NCBI GenBank assembly: GCA_017517745.1
Contig: JAFWYJ010000048.1
Span: 1-52,703, forward strand
Direction of reading: 5' to 3'
From: Clostridia bacterium
Lineage (GTDB): Bacteria > Bacillota > Clostridia > Oscillospirales > CAG-272
Length of the DNA stretch: 52,703 bases
The translations under genes and the position numbers were made by a program. The notes under the pieces are model-generated. The model had not been told where the DNA came from and did not search any database. It worked only from the letters and a program-made list of their open reading frames with translations. Position 1 is the stretch's first letter. Each line of letters opens with the position of its first letter. Below, piece by piece: positions 14,020 to 24,226 of the stretch.

Positions 14020-17000
14020 TCCAATCTTCTCCTTCCTTCTTGGAAATATCGTTGACATCCAGCATCAACACCTTGGAAATACCGTGCTCGGGCATGGTAA
14101 CGCCGTAGAGACGGTCTGCCGCCGCCATGGTTCCGCGACGGTGGGTGATCATGATGAACTGCGTGCCGTCCGAATATCGCTTGATGTACTGTGCCAGACG
14201 CTCGACGTTGACCTCATCCAACGCCGCCTCGATCTCGTCGAGGATGCAGAACGGGGTGGGATTCACCTGCAAAATTGCAAAGAAGAGTGCAACGCCGATG
14301 AATGCCTGCTCACCGCCCGACAGCTGCATCAGGCTCTTGATGATCTTTCCGGGAGGTGCCGCCTTGATCTCAATGCCGCTTTCCAGCACGTTTTCGGGAT
14401 CGGTCAGAGAAAGCTCGGCAGAGCCGCCTCCGAACAACTCGGAAAATACCTTTCCGAAATTCTCGTTGATCTTGTTGAACGAATCCACGAATGCGGTCTT
14501 CATTTCGACCTCCAGATCGGCAATGATGTTGTCCAGATCCTTTTTCGCCTTTTCCAGATCGGTGATCTGTCCGTTCATGTGATCATAGCGAACCTTCAGC
14601 TCCTCATATTTGTTGACGGCATCCAGGTCGACGTGACCGATGACACGGAGCTTGTTCTTGCATTCGGTCTGCAGAGCCAGCATCTCGCTGCGATTTTCCT
14701 TGGTCACGGGAGGATAGCCGAGTGCCGCCGCGTCGGTACGCGTCAACTCGTACTCATCCCAAAGCTTGGTGGCAAGCTTGTCCTGCGTATCTCGCAGACC
14801 TGCCAGCTTGGATTCGCATTTGGTAAACTCACGGAACACCAGCTCCTTGTGGTTCATGCGATCGCGCAGCTTGGCGTTCAGATCGCTCAGCTTGCGCTCA
14901 AATTCAAAGTTATCCTTCTCCACCTCACCGCGCTTGGCGTTGAGAAGATCCAGCTCGGCATTCGCCGCCGCATAAGCCGCGCGATTTGCCTCCATCGCAA
15001 CGTTCGTCAAGCGGATCTGCTCGTTTTGCGTGTTGATCCTGCCCAAAAAGACAGTCAACTCACGGTTGAGATTTTCGATTCTTTCCTCGGAGGTCGAGCG
15101 AAGCATGATCTCGGTCTCAATATCCTTTTGCGTTTCGCTGATACGGATATAAAGATCGGTCAGTTGTCTGCCGGCCTCGTCGCGGCGTAGGATGATCTCT
15201 CCGCGCTCACTGCTCTTCTCTTGACGGAAGGCGGTGATCTCCTCGATTCTGTGAAGCAGACTCTTTTCCTCAAGAACCAGGCTCTCAATGTCCTCTTCAA
15301 ATCTTGCCTTGGACTCTTCATACTGCCGCATGTCGGTCTTCAGCTTCTCCAAAAGCGTATCGTTCGCCTCCAGCTTGGCGCGCAACTGCTCCAGCTGGGC
15401 GTTTTCGGTGTTGCGAAGCACCGCGATCAGCTCGCGGCGGTCCTCTGCCGAATACTTGCTGTCCTCAAGCGTCTCAAGCGTCTCTTGCGCGTTGTCCATC
15501 GCCGCCTGCAGCTTCTTCACCGAAGCCTCCAGCGTCGCAAGCTCGCCCTCCAATCGCTTGATCTCTCCCGCACGCGAGAGGATTCCGTTGCCCGTGCGAA
15601 CAGAACCGCCCGTGAACGAACCGCCCACGTTGATCTGCTGTCCGTCCAACGTCACCGCGCGGACACGGTAATGCAATGCCTTTGCCATCACGTTGGCATG
15701 ATCAATGGTATCAAACACCACAGTCTTGCCGAGCAGCGAAGAAAGCACGTCGGCAAAACGGCGATCGGTTGTCACAAGGCGGTCGGCAACGCCGATGAAT
15801 CCGGGATAGCCTGCCGCATCCTGCAACTCCTTGGAGGGAGATGCGGGGCGCATGGAGGTCAGCGGGAAGAAGGTTGCGCGTCCCGCCTCACCCTTTTTCA
15901 GTGCGAACATCGCCGCCTTTGCGGTCGCCTCATCTTCAACCACGATGTTTTGAAGATTGGCTCCCAGAGCGATCTCGATGGCAGTGATAAAGCGATCCTC
16001 AACCGTGATCACCTTGGAGAGAGGTCCGTAGATCGTACCGCAAGGCGCGCCGTGCACGTCGGTGATCGCACCCTCGTCGTATTTTTTCATCACGTAGCGC
16101 ACCGCGTTGGAGTAGCCCTCGAAATGCTCGTCCATCGTCTTGAAAGTAGAGATGCGCTGTGCGACCGAGTCGCGGCGGAAGGTCTCCGCATTCAAGCGTC
16201 CGCTCGCGCTCTTCACGTCATTGCTTGCCTGCTCCAGCTTCTTTTCCGCCTCGGAGATCTCGGCATCAATGCTTGCGATCTCGGCGTCGTAGCCCGCCAC
16301 CGTGCGCTCTTTGGACTCGCACTGCGCGCCGAGTTCGCTCGAGATGCGCTGATATTCTGCCAGCTCGTTCAACGCCGAGCTGTTTTTGTCGGTATTGGTA
16401 TTTTTCGCGTTTTCAAGAACGGATATGCGCACCTTGACGTCCACTGCCTCGCTCTCGAGTGTGCGAATCTCCTCAAGTGCCTGGGCAATCTTGCCGTCCA
16501 GATCACGCTCCTCGTCCTGCAAACGCTTTTGCTCGTCTGTCAGCTCGGTCTGTTTTTCTGTCAGTGAGCTCTCCTGCGCCTGAAGCTCTCCGACCTTGGT
16601 CGCGTGAGCGGTCGCGGTTTCGATTTCCGCCTGGATTGATTTTTCGGTGCTGGTCACCGAACCCTGTGTCGCGGCGATCAGATCCTTGGCATGCGCCACC
16701 GTGTTCTCCGCCACGCGGTATTCGCTTTCCAGCTGATGGCAAAGCTCGGTCTGCTCATGAATTCTCGTCAAAAGTGTCTCGGACTCCATCTTGCTGCTCT
16801 GAGAAGCCTCGAAAAGCTTGGCGTTCTGTGTCTCGAGCGATTTGATCGCATCTTCCGCCGCATTCAGATCATAGGTCGCGTGCTGCAAAGCCTCCTCTGC
16901 CGCGGTCAATTCGCCGCGCAGTTTCTCGGTATCATAAAGCCAAAGGCTGACGTCCGCCTTTTTCTTGGAGTCCATCAGTTCGATGGCTTTCTTGGCTCTC

Positions 17001-17686
17001 TCTGCCTCCTTCTGCAAGGGGCCGATACGTCCCGAAATTTCCAGGAAAATATCGTTGACGCGCGCCATATTGTCTTCGGTATCCTTGAGCTTTCGCTCTG
17101 CCTCGTTCTTCTTGTAGCGGTATTTCGCGATACCCGACGCGTCCTCAAAGGTGCTGCGACGCTCCTCGCTCTTTCGCGAAACCATTTCGGCAATTCGTCC
17201 CTGACCGATGATCGAATAACCGTCGCGTCCGATACCGGTGTTCATAAAGAGCTCGTAAATATCTCTCAAGCGCACGCCCTTGCGATTGATGAAATATTCA
17301 CTGTCTCCCGAACGGTAATAGCGACGGGTGACGGTGACTTCGTCATAAGGGCAATCCAGCTTTGCGAATTCTCCGCGGTTGTCAAAGGTTACCGAAACCT
17401 CGGCGTAGCCCATCGGACGGCGGCTGTCAGCACCTCCGAAAATGACGTCCTCCATTTTCGATCCGCGCAGAGATTTGGATGAGATCTCACCCAAAACCCA
17501 ACGCATCGCGTCGGCAATATTGGATTTTCCCGAACCGTTCGGGCCGACGATGACCGTCACCCCCTGTGCCGAGCCCTCAAGCGAATCCACCCCCATCACC
17601 TTGACGTCGGGTTGATTTTCGAACACGAGCTTGGTTTTGTCGGGAAAGGACTTGAAGCCCTGCATTTCCAACGATTTCAGATACAC
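14003..17686 (-). CDS. smc: Chromosome segregation ATPase SMC
   Basis: 1227 aa. The start is placed at GTG 17686 because AGGAGG sits 7 nt upstream and the conserved YLKSLEMQGFKSFPDKT follows; the in-frame ATG 33 nt earlier lies deep in the upstream gene. Walker A is GPNGSGKSNIADAMRW. Two long coiled coils flank a hinge domain (about 510-650, with HGAPCGTIYGPLSKV and EIALGANLQNIVVE). The C-terminal head has LSGGEQA and Walker B FCILDEIEAALDE. It forms condensin with ScpA/B (not in the window). The start overlaps the Elp3-like gene by 10 nt; the end overlaps ftsY. Confidence 0.97.
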   Translation of the reverse strand: MYLKSLEMQGFKSFPDKTKLVFENQPDVKVMGVDSLEGSAQGVTVIVGPNGSGKSNIADAMRWVLGEISSKSLRGSKMEDVIFGGADSRRPMGYAEVSVTFDNRGEFAKLDCPYDEVTVTRRYYRSGDSEYFINRKGVRLRDIYELFMNTGIGRDGYSIIGQGRIAEMVSRKSEERRSTFEDASGIAKYRYKKNEAERKLKDTEDNMARVNDIFLEISGRIGPLQKEAERAKKAIELMDSKKKADVSLWLYDTEKLRGELTAAEEALQHATYDLNAAEDAIKSLETQNAKLFEASQSSKMESETLLTRIHEQTELCHQLESEYRVAENTVAHAKDLIAATQGSVTSTEKSIQAEIETATAHATKVGELQAQESSLTEKQTELTDEQKRLQDEERDLDGKIAQALEEIRTLESEAVDVKVRISVLENAKNTNTDKNSSALNELAEYQRISSELGAQCESKERTVAGYDAEIASIDAEISEAEKKLEQASNDVKSASGRLNAETFRRDSVAQRISTFKTMDEHFEGYSNAVRYVMKKYDEGAITDVHGAPCGTIYGPLSKVITVEDRFITAIEIALGANLQNIVVEDEATAKAAMFALKKGEAGRATFFPLTSMRPASPSKELQDAAGYPGFIGVADRLVTTDRRFADVLSSLLGKTVVFDTIDHANVMAKALHYRVRAVTLDGQQINVGGSFTGGSVRTGNGILSRAGEIKRLEGELATLEASVKKLQAAMDNAQETLETLEDSKYSAEDRRELIAVLRNTENAQLEQLRAKLEANDTLLEKLKTDMRQYEESKARFEEDIESLVLEEKSLLHRIEEITAFRQEKSSERGEIILRRDEAGRQLTDLYIRISETQKDIETEIMLRSTSEERIENLNRELTVFLGRINTQNEQIRLTNVAMEANRAAYAAANAELDLLNAKRGEVEKDNFEFERKLSDLNAKLRDRMNHKELVFREFTKCESKLAGLRDTQDKLATKLWDEYELTRTDAAALGYPPVTKENRSEMLALQTECKNKLRVIGHVDLDAVNKYEELKVRYDHMNGQITDLEKAKKDLDNIIADLEVEMKTAFVDSFNKINENFGKVFSELFGGGSAELSLTDPENVLESGIEIKAAPPGKIIKSLMQLSGGEQAFIGVALFFAILQVNPTPFCILDEIEAALDEVNVERLAQYIKRYSDGTQFIMITHRRGTMAAADRLYGVTMPEHGISKVLMLDVNDISKKEGEDWNGIFG

Positions 17687-18717
17687 GGTTGTTCCTCCTC
17701 TCGGCGAGCCGCCTGCCACACTGCGGCAACGGTCTCTCGCCTCTCTTTCTCACCGACGATTTTGCGAACACGGGTGTCGGTCTCCCGAAAAAGTCTTTCC
17801 ACGTTTCTTCTGTGCTGTCCCACGGTTTTGGAAACCTCCCGCTCGGGGACGTACAGCACGACCTCCCTGCCCCGAAGAGATGCACGGTCAAGGGCAGTCA
17901 ACAGATTTTGATAATAATATTCATTCCAAACCAGCTCGCCGAGTGCCGGATGGTTCGGTCCCGCCATCACGCTCTGCTCTGAGGTAAGCCCCTCGCCGGA
18001 GCAAAGACCGATGCGAATGCAAGGAAGTTTTGCCTCGGTAAAGATCCGAAGCACCGCCGCCGAACGGCGAACGGCATCCTCCTCGGAAAGCGGTGTATAT
18101 TCTCGATTTTTCACCATCTCACACAGCTCGGTCTCCCAAAAGACCACGGTGGGATAGATCCTTACCGCGTCCGCACCGAGCGCAACGATCTCCCGTGCGG
18201 TGAATTCCTCGCTCTCGGGTGTTGAAGCGGGAAGCCCGATCATCATCTGTCCCACGAGAGAGAAGCCTGCCGCTTTGATCGCATGGCACGCGCGTCGCGC
18301 GTCAAGAGCGGTATGTCCTCGTTTTGTCCTTTCCAGAACGCTATCGTCCATGCTTTGCAATCCGAGCTCGATGACACGCACCGAATATCCCGAAAGGATC
18401 TCCAAAATCTCACCGTCGATATAGTCCGGACGGGTGGAAAGACGGATGGAAGTCACCCGTCCCGCGCGAACATACGTCTCTGCCAAATCCAGCAGTCGGC
18501 ACATCAGTCCGCGGTCGATCCCCGTGAAGGAGCCTCCGAAAAACGCGATCTCGGTCTCGGTATCGGACGGAATCGTTTGGAGTGCGCGATCGATCTGACG
18601 CGCGACGTCCTCCTCCCGAAATTCCGAGCACCCCGAAATCGAGCGCTGATTGCAAAACACGCATTGGTTCGGACATCCCAAATGCGGAATGAAAATCGGA
18701 ACGTTGCGATGCGGCAT
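17677..18717 (-). CDS. Elp3-like radical SAM protein without an acetyltransferase domain
   Basis: 346 aa from the ATG at 18717, 1 nt past the rnc stop; the longer open frame overlaps rnc and is rejected. The radical SAM cluster motif is CPNQCVFCNQR (CxxxCxxC) near residue 14, followed by FFGGSFTG, STRPDYID, ELGLQSMDDSVL and GQMMIGLP, the order seen in the Elp3/YhcC-like group. The HAT domain of true Elp3 is absent. Genes of this type sit between rnc and smc in many Clostridia; the substrate is unknown, with tRNA modification a guess. Confidence 0.88.
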   Translation of the reverse strand: MPHRNVPIFIPHLGCPNQCVFCNQRSISGCSEFREEDVARQIDRALQTIPSDTETEIAFFGGSFTGIDRGLMCRLLDLAETYVRAGRVTSIRLSTRPDYIDGEILEILSGYSVRVIELGLQSMDDSVLERTKRGHTALDARRACHAIKAAGFSLVGQMMIGLPASTPESEEFTAREIVALGADAVRIYPTVVFWETELCEMVKNREYTPLSEEDAVRRSAAVLRIFTEAKLPCIRIGLCSGEGLTSEQSVMAGPNHPALGELVWNEYYYQNLLTALDRASLRGREVVLYVPEREVSKTVGQHRRNVERLFRETDTRVRKIVGEKERRETVAAVWQAARREEEQPCI

Positions 18718-18718
18718 A

Positions 18719-19435
18719 TCAGGTTTCAATGCCGAACAGCAGAAGCGCGTCTCTGGCGGCTGCCTGCTCGGCGCTCTTCTTGGAGTGTCCCGTGCCGCTT
18801 CCGATGCGATTGGAGTCGAGATAAACCTCCACCGAGAAGGTCTTGGCATGATCGGGACCGCTCTCACCCACCTGGCGGTATTCCAGCTTTCCCTGATCCT
18901 TCTGCACAAACTCCTGCAACCTCGACTTACAGTCGGCGTGATAGCCTCCCGCATCGGGGAGATTTTTCACCGCCTCGGCAATCAGCGGAAGCAAAAATTT
19001 TGCCACCTTTTCGATTCCCTGCATCGCGCCCGCATCGAGATAGATCGCAGCCAGCGTTGCCTCAAAGGCATCCGCGATCACCGCAGGCTTTTCGGCGCCG
19101 CCGGTATTTCGTTCGCCCTTTCCGAGAAGCAAAAACTCACCCAAGCCAATCTTTTTTGCATAGGATGCCAACGCCTCCTCGCAAACAACGGCGGCACGCA
19201 TCCGCGTCAGGTCGCCCTCGGGCAGGTTGGGAAAGGTTTGATAAAGATAATCACTCGTAATGAGCGAGAGCACCGAGTCACCCAAAAACTCAAGCCGCTC
19301 GTTACAGAGCAAATGATGATGATGCGCACCGGTCTCGTTGGCAAACGACGAGTGTGTCATCGCCTGCTTTAAAAAATCCGGGGTTTGAAAATGATAACCG
19401 ATGCGGTTTTGCAATTCGTCCAACGGCTGTGTCAT
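18719..19435 (-). CDS. rnc: Ribonuclease III
   Basis: 238 aa from the ATG at 19435 (GAGGAGAGG upstream). The RNase III signature NERLEFLGDSVLSL carries the catalytic acids; VIADAFEATLAAIYLD supplies the second set. A C-terminal dsRBD (about 160-235) includes CKSRLQEFVQK and KKSAEQAAARDALL. It cleaves dsRNA in rRNA precursor processing. It follows plsX directly, without the usual acpP between them. Confidence 0.95.
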   Translation of the reverse strand: MTQPLDELQNRIGYHFQTPDFLKQAMTHSSFANETGAHHHHLLCNERLEFLGDSVLSLITSDYLYQTFPNLPEGDLTRMRAAVVCEEALASYAKKIGLGEFLLLGKGERNTGGAEKPAVIADAFEATLAAIYLDAGAMQGIEKVAKFLLPLIAEAVKNLPDAGGYHADCKSRLQEFVQKDQGKLEYRQVGESGPDHAKTFSVEVYLDSNRIGSGTGHSKKSAEQAAARDALLLFGIET

Positions 19436-19486
19436 ATGTGTCCTCTCCTCAAAAATCATACTCTCGCGTCTGTGGCGCAACGGCAA

Positions 19487-20527
19487 TCAATTCTCTGCCG
19501 CCTGCTTTGCCGCCTCACGCTCAGCCTTTTTGCGTGCGGCAAATGCCTGGGTCGCCGCCTCCAGATCTGCCATCGCACCCGAACCGGCAAATTCCATCGC
19601 CTGTCGGATGGCGTTCTTGAATGCCTTCGCATCAGACGATCCGTGCGCCTTGATGACAGGCTTGGCGAGTCCGAGAATCGGCGCGCCGCCGTGCTCGGAG
19701 GCATCAAGTGCCTTTTTCATGGATTTCAATTCTTTTTTGATCATCAAATACGAAATCTTGCTTGCAAAGGAGGCGGTGAATGCATTCTTCAACATTCCCA
19801 GCATCAGCTTGCCCACGCCCTCCACGCTTTTGAGCAAAATGTTGCCTGTAAAGCCGTCGGTCACAAGCACGTCGCAGACACCGAACGGCAGCACGTTGCC
19901 CTCAATGTTGCCGACGAAGTTGATCTCGTCATTTTCCGAAAGACGCTTGTAGGCCGCGCGTTGCAGATCGGTTCCCTTGCACGCCTCGGCACCGTTGTTG
20001 AGAAGTCCCACGCGGGGAGACTCGATGCCGTACATCTTGTGCATATATGCCGCGCCCATCACGGCAAACTGCTCGAGGTTTTCCTCGGTCACCACCACGT
20101 TCGCGCCCGTATCCAGCAAAAGCATGGGATTTTTTCCGGGAAGCACCGCGCCGATGCCGGCACGCTGAACGCCCTTTGCCTTGCGCACGATCAGTGTCGC
20201 GGCAGTGAAAAGTGCACCCGTGTTGCCCGTGCTGACGAAAGCATCTCCGCGCCCCTCTGCAAGCAGCTTCAGTCCCACCACCATCGAGGAATCGGGCTTG
20301 GCACGCGTGACCGAAAGGGGATCGTCCTCCATGCTGACAACGTCCTCGGCATGAACGATCTCGGTCCCCGTCAGGTCAAAGCCCTGCTCGCCCGCGATCC
20401 TCTCAACGTCGGCTTGATTGCCAACCAGCAGAAATTCGGCGTCAAGCTCCTTTGCGGCTTGGATAAAGCCTTTTACGGTTTCCTCGGGAGCCTTGTCGCC
20501 TCCCATTACGTCAACGATAATTTTCAT
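19487..20527 (-). CDS. plsX: Phosphate acyltransferase PlsX
   Basis: 346 aa. MKIIVDVMGGDKAPEE begins the protein; VSTGNTGALFTAATL and VTDGFTGNILLKSVEG are conserved PlsX boxes. It converts acyl-ACP to acyl-phosphate for the PlsY step of phospholipid synthesis. It lies 21 nt after trmFO and upstream of rnc. The C-terminal tail is Ala/Lys/Glu-rich. Confidence 0.96.
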   Translation of the reverse strand: MKIIVDVMGGDKAPEETVKGFIQAAKELDAEFLLVGNQADVERIAGEQGFDLTGTEIVHAEDVVSMEDDPLSVTRAKPDSSMVVGLKLLAEGRGDAFVSTGNTGALFTAATLIVRKAKGVQRAGIGAVLPGKNPMLLLDTGANVVVTEENLEQFAVMGAAYMHKMYGIESPRVGLLNNGAEACKGTDLQRAAYKRLSENDEINFVGNIEGNVLPFGVCDVLVTDGFTGNILLKSVEGVGKLMLGMLKNAFTASFASKISYLMIKKELKSMKKALDASEHGGAPILGLAKPVIKAHGSSDAKAFKNAIRQAMEFAGSGAMADLEAATQAFAARKKAEREAAKQAAEN

Positions 20528-20548
20528 ATATGTCCTCCATGGAGAAAA

Positions 20549-21877
20549 TCAATTTTCTGCGGCACAAAAGGGCTGTAAGCTCTCCAACGCGCGCTCGGCG
20601 ATCTTCTCGTTTTTCGCGGTCTTGCCGCCCTTGACACGGTAGCCCAGGGGCGGAACCAATCCGAAATTGGCATTCATCGGGGTAAAAGCGCCCAAACCGC
20701 CGCGGCTGACGTAAGCCGCCATCGCGCCCAGCATCGTTTCCTCGGGCAGAATCAGATCATCCTTTCCGAGTGCGCGTCTTGCCGCATTTTTTCCCGCGAG
20801 CAAGCCGCTTCCCGCCGACTCGACGTAGCCCTCCACACCGGTCATCTGTCCGGCAAAGAAAACGTCGGGACGCTCGCGCATCGCATAGGTCGGTGCAAGC
20901 AATTCGGGAGAATTGAGGTAGGTGTTGCGGTGCATCACACCATAGCGCAAAAATTCGGCGTTCTCAAGTCCCGGGATCATGCGGAACACACGTCTCTGCT
21001 CCCCAAAGGTCAGGTGGGTCTGAAAGCCGACGAGATTGAACATCGTTCCCTCTCGGTTTTCCTTGCGCAACTGCACCACGGCGTACGCCTCGTGTCCCAC
21101 GCGGGGATCGATCAAGCCAACCGGCTTCAACGGACCGTAGCGCAGAGTGTCGTAGCCCCGCCTTGCCATGACCTCCACGGGCATGCACCCTTCAAAGACC
21201 TTCGGCGCGGACTGACTCTCGCGATCAAAATCCTTCAACTCGGCCTCATCCGCAGAGATCAGGGCTTTGTAAAAGGCATCGTATTGCTCCTCGCTCATCG
21301 GGCAGTTAATATAATCGGCATCGCCCTTATTATAGCGGGAAGCAAAATAGGCAATCTCCATATTCACCGTGGAAAAATCCACGATCGGCGCTGCCGCATC
21401 AAAAAAGTGCAAGCTTCCGCACCCCAACTCACGCGAAATATAGTCCGCCATCGGCGCGGAGGTCAAGGGGCCGGTCGCGATGACCGTAACCCTTCCCTCC
21501 TCCACGCGATCCATCTCTTGCGAGATCACCTCGACGTTGGGGCAATTGGAAATGCGCTCGGTGATATATTGGGAAAACAGCACGCGGTCCACCGCCAAAG
21601 CCGAGCCTGCGGGAACGCGTGTGGCGTCTGCCGCCTCCATGATGAGCGATCCCATGCGGCGCATCTCTTCCTTGAGAAGTCCGACCGCGTTGGAAACGCT
21701 GTCCGAGCGCAAGGAATTTGAGCAAACCAGCTCGGCGAATCCGGCGCTGTGATGCGCAGGCGTATATTTTTCGGGTTTCATTTCGAAAAGTCGGACCCGC
21801 ACGCCCTCACGAGCCGCTTGCCATGCTGCCTCACAGCCGGCAAGTCCCGCTCCGTAAATATCGATCGTTGCAGACAT
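20549..21877 (-). CDS. trmFO: Methylenetetrahydrofolate-tRNA-(uracil-54-C5) methyltransferase
   Basis: 442 aa FAD protein. The dinucleotide fold DIYGAGLAGCEAAW opens the sequence; HHSAGFAELVCSNSLRSDS and QLRKENREGTMFNLVGFQT are family signatures, and AGQMTGVEGYVESAGSGL is the C-terminal FAD box. It makes ribothymidine 54 using folate, the Gram-positive alternative to TrmA. It follows topA by 6 nt. Confidence 0.97.
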   Translation of the reverse strand: MSATIDIYGAGLAGCEAAWQAAREGVRVRLFEMKPEKYTPAHHSAGFAELVCSNSLRSDSVSNAVGLLKEEMRRMGSLIMEAADATRVPAGSALAVDRVLFSQYITERISNCPNVEVISQEMDRVEEGRVTVIATGPLTSAPMADYISRELGCGSLHFFDAAAPIVDFSTVNMEIAYFASRYNKGDADYINCPMSEEQYDAFYKALISADEAELKDFDRESQSAPKVFEGCMPVEVMARRGYDTLRYGPLKPVGLIDPRVGHEAYAVVQLRKENREGTMFNLVGFQTHLTFGEQRRVFRMIPGLENAEFLRYGVMHRNTYLNSPELLAPTYAMRERPDVFFAGQMTGVEGYVESAGSGLLAGKNAARRALGKDDLILPEETMLGAMAAYVSRGGLGAFTPMNANFGLVPPLGYRVKGGKTAKNEKIAERALESLQPFCAAEN

Positions 21878-21883
21878 CGCGTC

Positions 21884-24202
21884 TCACTGCTCCTCTGTTG
21901 TCGTGACGGGTTCTTGATATTCGCGAGAATATCCGCATCCGTCCTCACGGCAGATCAAAAGATTCTTTCCCTTCTTGCGGAAGAGCATCTTGCCGCAATT
22001 GGGGCAATTCTCGGCTACGGGCATATCCCAAGACGAGAAATCACATGCGGGATATTTTTCACAGCTGTAGAACACGGTGTGATTGCGTCCGAACTTTGTG
22101 ATGATCTTCGAAGAACACTTGGGGCAGTTGACACCGGTCTCTCTGACGCGCGCCTTGGTAAAGCGGCACTTGGGATACTGACTGCAAGCGTAGAAGCTAC
22201 CGAACTTTCCGGTGCGCAACACCATATCGGCGCCGCATTGTTCGCACTTGAAATCGGCGATGACAACCGTCTTCTTCTCTTCCGCTGCCTCTTCCCCGTC
22301 CTCCTCGCGTTCTGCGGCAGGAGCAGTCAGGGGTTTGGTGTTGCGGCAGGTGGGATAATTGGGACAAGCGGCGAATTTGCCGAAGCGGCCGTTGCGAACC
22401 ACCATGCGGCTGCCGCACTTGTCACAGATGATGTCGGTCTCCTCGGGAGGAATCTCAATGGCGTTCTCCCCGATGGTCTTTTCCGCCTTCTCAAGCTGAA
22501 CCGAGAAATCCTTCCAGAACGAATGGAGCACGGCGTTCATCGTGGCGGTGCCTTCCTCGATCTTGTCGAGGTCGTTCTCCATCTCGGCGGTAAAACCGTA
22601 GTCAACGATCGACGAGAAATTCTCCTTCATCAATCGGTTGGTCACCTCTCCCAGAGGCGTCGGCACGAAGGCTTTGCTCTTGCCTTCCACCTTGACGTAA
22701 TTGCGCGAGCGAATGGTGGAAACGATGGCAACGTAGGTACTCGGACGTCCGATGCCAAGCTCCTTGAGCATCTGCACCAAGGAACCGTCGTTATATCGGA
22801 CGGGCGGCTCGGTGAAGTGCTGGACCAGGTTGGCGTCATCCGCGCGCAGTGCCTGTCCCTGCGAAAGCTCGGGCAGGCGAATGTCCTTGACCTCGGTGAG
22901 GTCGTCGGCATTGCGGTTGGTCTCCTCCTCGCTCTGCTCGTAAACGGCCATATAGCCGGGGAAATGAACCGAATAACCGCTGGTGCGGAAGAGATAGCCC
23001 GCACAGCCGAAGTCGATGGTGATGGTATCGAGTACGGCAGACTCCATCTGGCTGGCAATGAAGCACTCCCAGATGAGCTTGTAAAGCTTGTACTGATCCG
23101 CGGTCAGCTGTTTACGAATGCGCAGAGGCTCAAGCTCCACGCGAGAGGGACGGATCGCTTCGTGCGCGTCCTGCGCGCCTGCCTTTGTCTTGAACTGACG
23201 CGGCTGCTCGGGACAATATTCCGCGCCGTATTTTTGCTTGATAAACTCTCTTGCGCTCTCCTGCGCGTCTGCGGAAATGCGGACCGAGTCGGTACGCATA
23301 TAGGTGATCAAACCCTGTACGCCGCCGAATTCGGAGCCGAGGTTCACACCTTCATACAGCTCCTGCGCGACCTTCATGGTGCGCTGCGATTGGAAGCCCA
23401 GCTTGCGGAACGCCTCCTGCTGCAGCGTGGAGGTGATGAAGGGCGCGGCGGGCATCTTGTGTCTTTCCGCCTTCTTGACGGTCTCCACGGTATAATCCTT
23501 TCCGTTGACCGCGTCGGCAACCGCGCGTGCCTCACTCTCGTTGTTGAGGCGGATCTTGCCGTTTTTGTCTCCCCAGAAGCGAACGTTGAACTTCTTGCCT
23601 TCGGGATCGTAAAGCATGGTATCGATCGACCAATACTCCACGGGCACGAAAGAACGGATCTCCTCCTCGCGCTCCACGATGATGCGCGTCGCGACCGATT
23701 GCACGCGTCCGGCGCTGAGTCCGCTCTTGACGTTCTTCCAGAGCAACGGGCTGAGCTTGTAGCCCAGCACGCGGTCCAGAATGCGTCGTGTTTGCTGGGA
23801 ATTGACCAGATTCATATTGATCTGACGGGGATTCTTGATCGCCGCCTTCACAGCGGTCTTGGTAACCTCGTTGAAGCAGATTCTCTGTGTCTTTTCCAAC
23901 GGAATGCCAAGTGCCACAGAAAGGTGCCAAGCAATTGCTTCTCCCTCGCGGTCAGGGTCGGTTGCGAGAAAAATCTTGCTCGCGGCCTTGGCTTCCTTGC
24001 GAATATCCTTAATGAGATCGCCCTTGCCTCGAATGTTGATATAGTGCGCCTCAAAATCATTTTCAATGTCAACCCCAAGAGAGCTCTTGGGAAGGTCTCT
24101 TACGTGACCGAACGATGCGATCACCTTATAGTTGGTTCCGAGATAACCCTTTACGGTCAAAGCCTTGGAGGGAGACTCCACGATCACCAGATTATGTGCC
24201 AT
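21884..24202 (-). CDS. topA: DNA topoisomerase I
   Basis: 772 aa type IA topoisomerase. The Toprim domain has VIVESPSKALTVKGYLG and DPDREGEAIAWHL; the catalytic Tyr lies in GLITYMRTDSVRIS. Four C-terminal C4 zinc ribbons follow (CDKCGSRM, CEQCGADM, CPKCSSKI, CPNCGKML). An acidic/Lys insert (EREEDGEEAAEEKK) separates ribbons 1 and 2. It relaxes negative supercoils. It sits 24 nt after dprA, the classical Firmicutes dprA-topA-trmFO order. Confidence 0.97.
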   Translation of the reverse strand: MAHNLVIVESPSKALTVKGYLGTNYKVIASFGHVRDLPKSSLGVDIENDFEAHYINIRGKGDLIKDIRKEAKAASKIFLATDPDREGEAIAWHLSVALGIPLEKTQRICFNEVTKTAVKAAIKNPRQINMNLVNSQQTRRILDRVLGYKLSPLLWKNVKSGLSAGRVQSVATRIIVEREEEIRSFVPVEYWSIDTMLYDPEGKKFNVRFWGDKNGKIRLNNESEARAVADAVNGKDYTVETVKKAERHKMPAAPFITSTLQQEAFRKLGFQSQRTMKVAQELYEGVNLGSEFGGVQGLITYMRTDSVRISADAQESAREFIKQKYGAEYCPEQPRQFKTKAGAQDAHEAIRPSRVELEPLRIRKQLTADQYKLYKLIWECFIASQMESAVLDTITIDFGCAGYLFRTSGYSVHFPGYMAVYEQSEEETNRNADDLTEVKDIRLPELSQGQALRADDANLVQHFTEPPVRYNDGSLVQMLKELGIGRPSTYVAIVSTIRSRNYVKVEGKSKAFVPTPLGEVTNRLMKENFSSIVDYGFTAEMENDLDKIEEGTATMNAVLHSFWKDFSVQLEKAEKTIGENAIEIPPEETDIICDKCGSRMVVRNGRFGKFAACPNYPTCRNTKPLTAPAAEREEDGEEAAEEKKTVVIADFKCEQCGADMVLRTGKFGSFYACSQYPKCRFTKARVRETGVNCPKCSSKIITKFGRNHTVFYSCEKYPACDFSSWDMPVAENCPNCGKMLFRKKGKNLLICREDGCGYSREYQEPVTTTEEQ

Positions 24203-24226
24203 TTGCTGTTCCTTTCTCCTGTTCTG

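Noticed and set aside
17687-17719. ATG start of smc at 17719
   Set aside because: It lacks a ribosome binding site; GTG at 17686 has AGGAGG at 7 nt and fits the conserved N-terminus.
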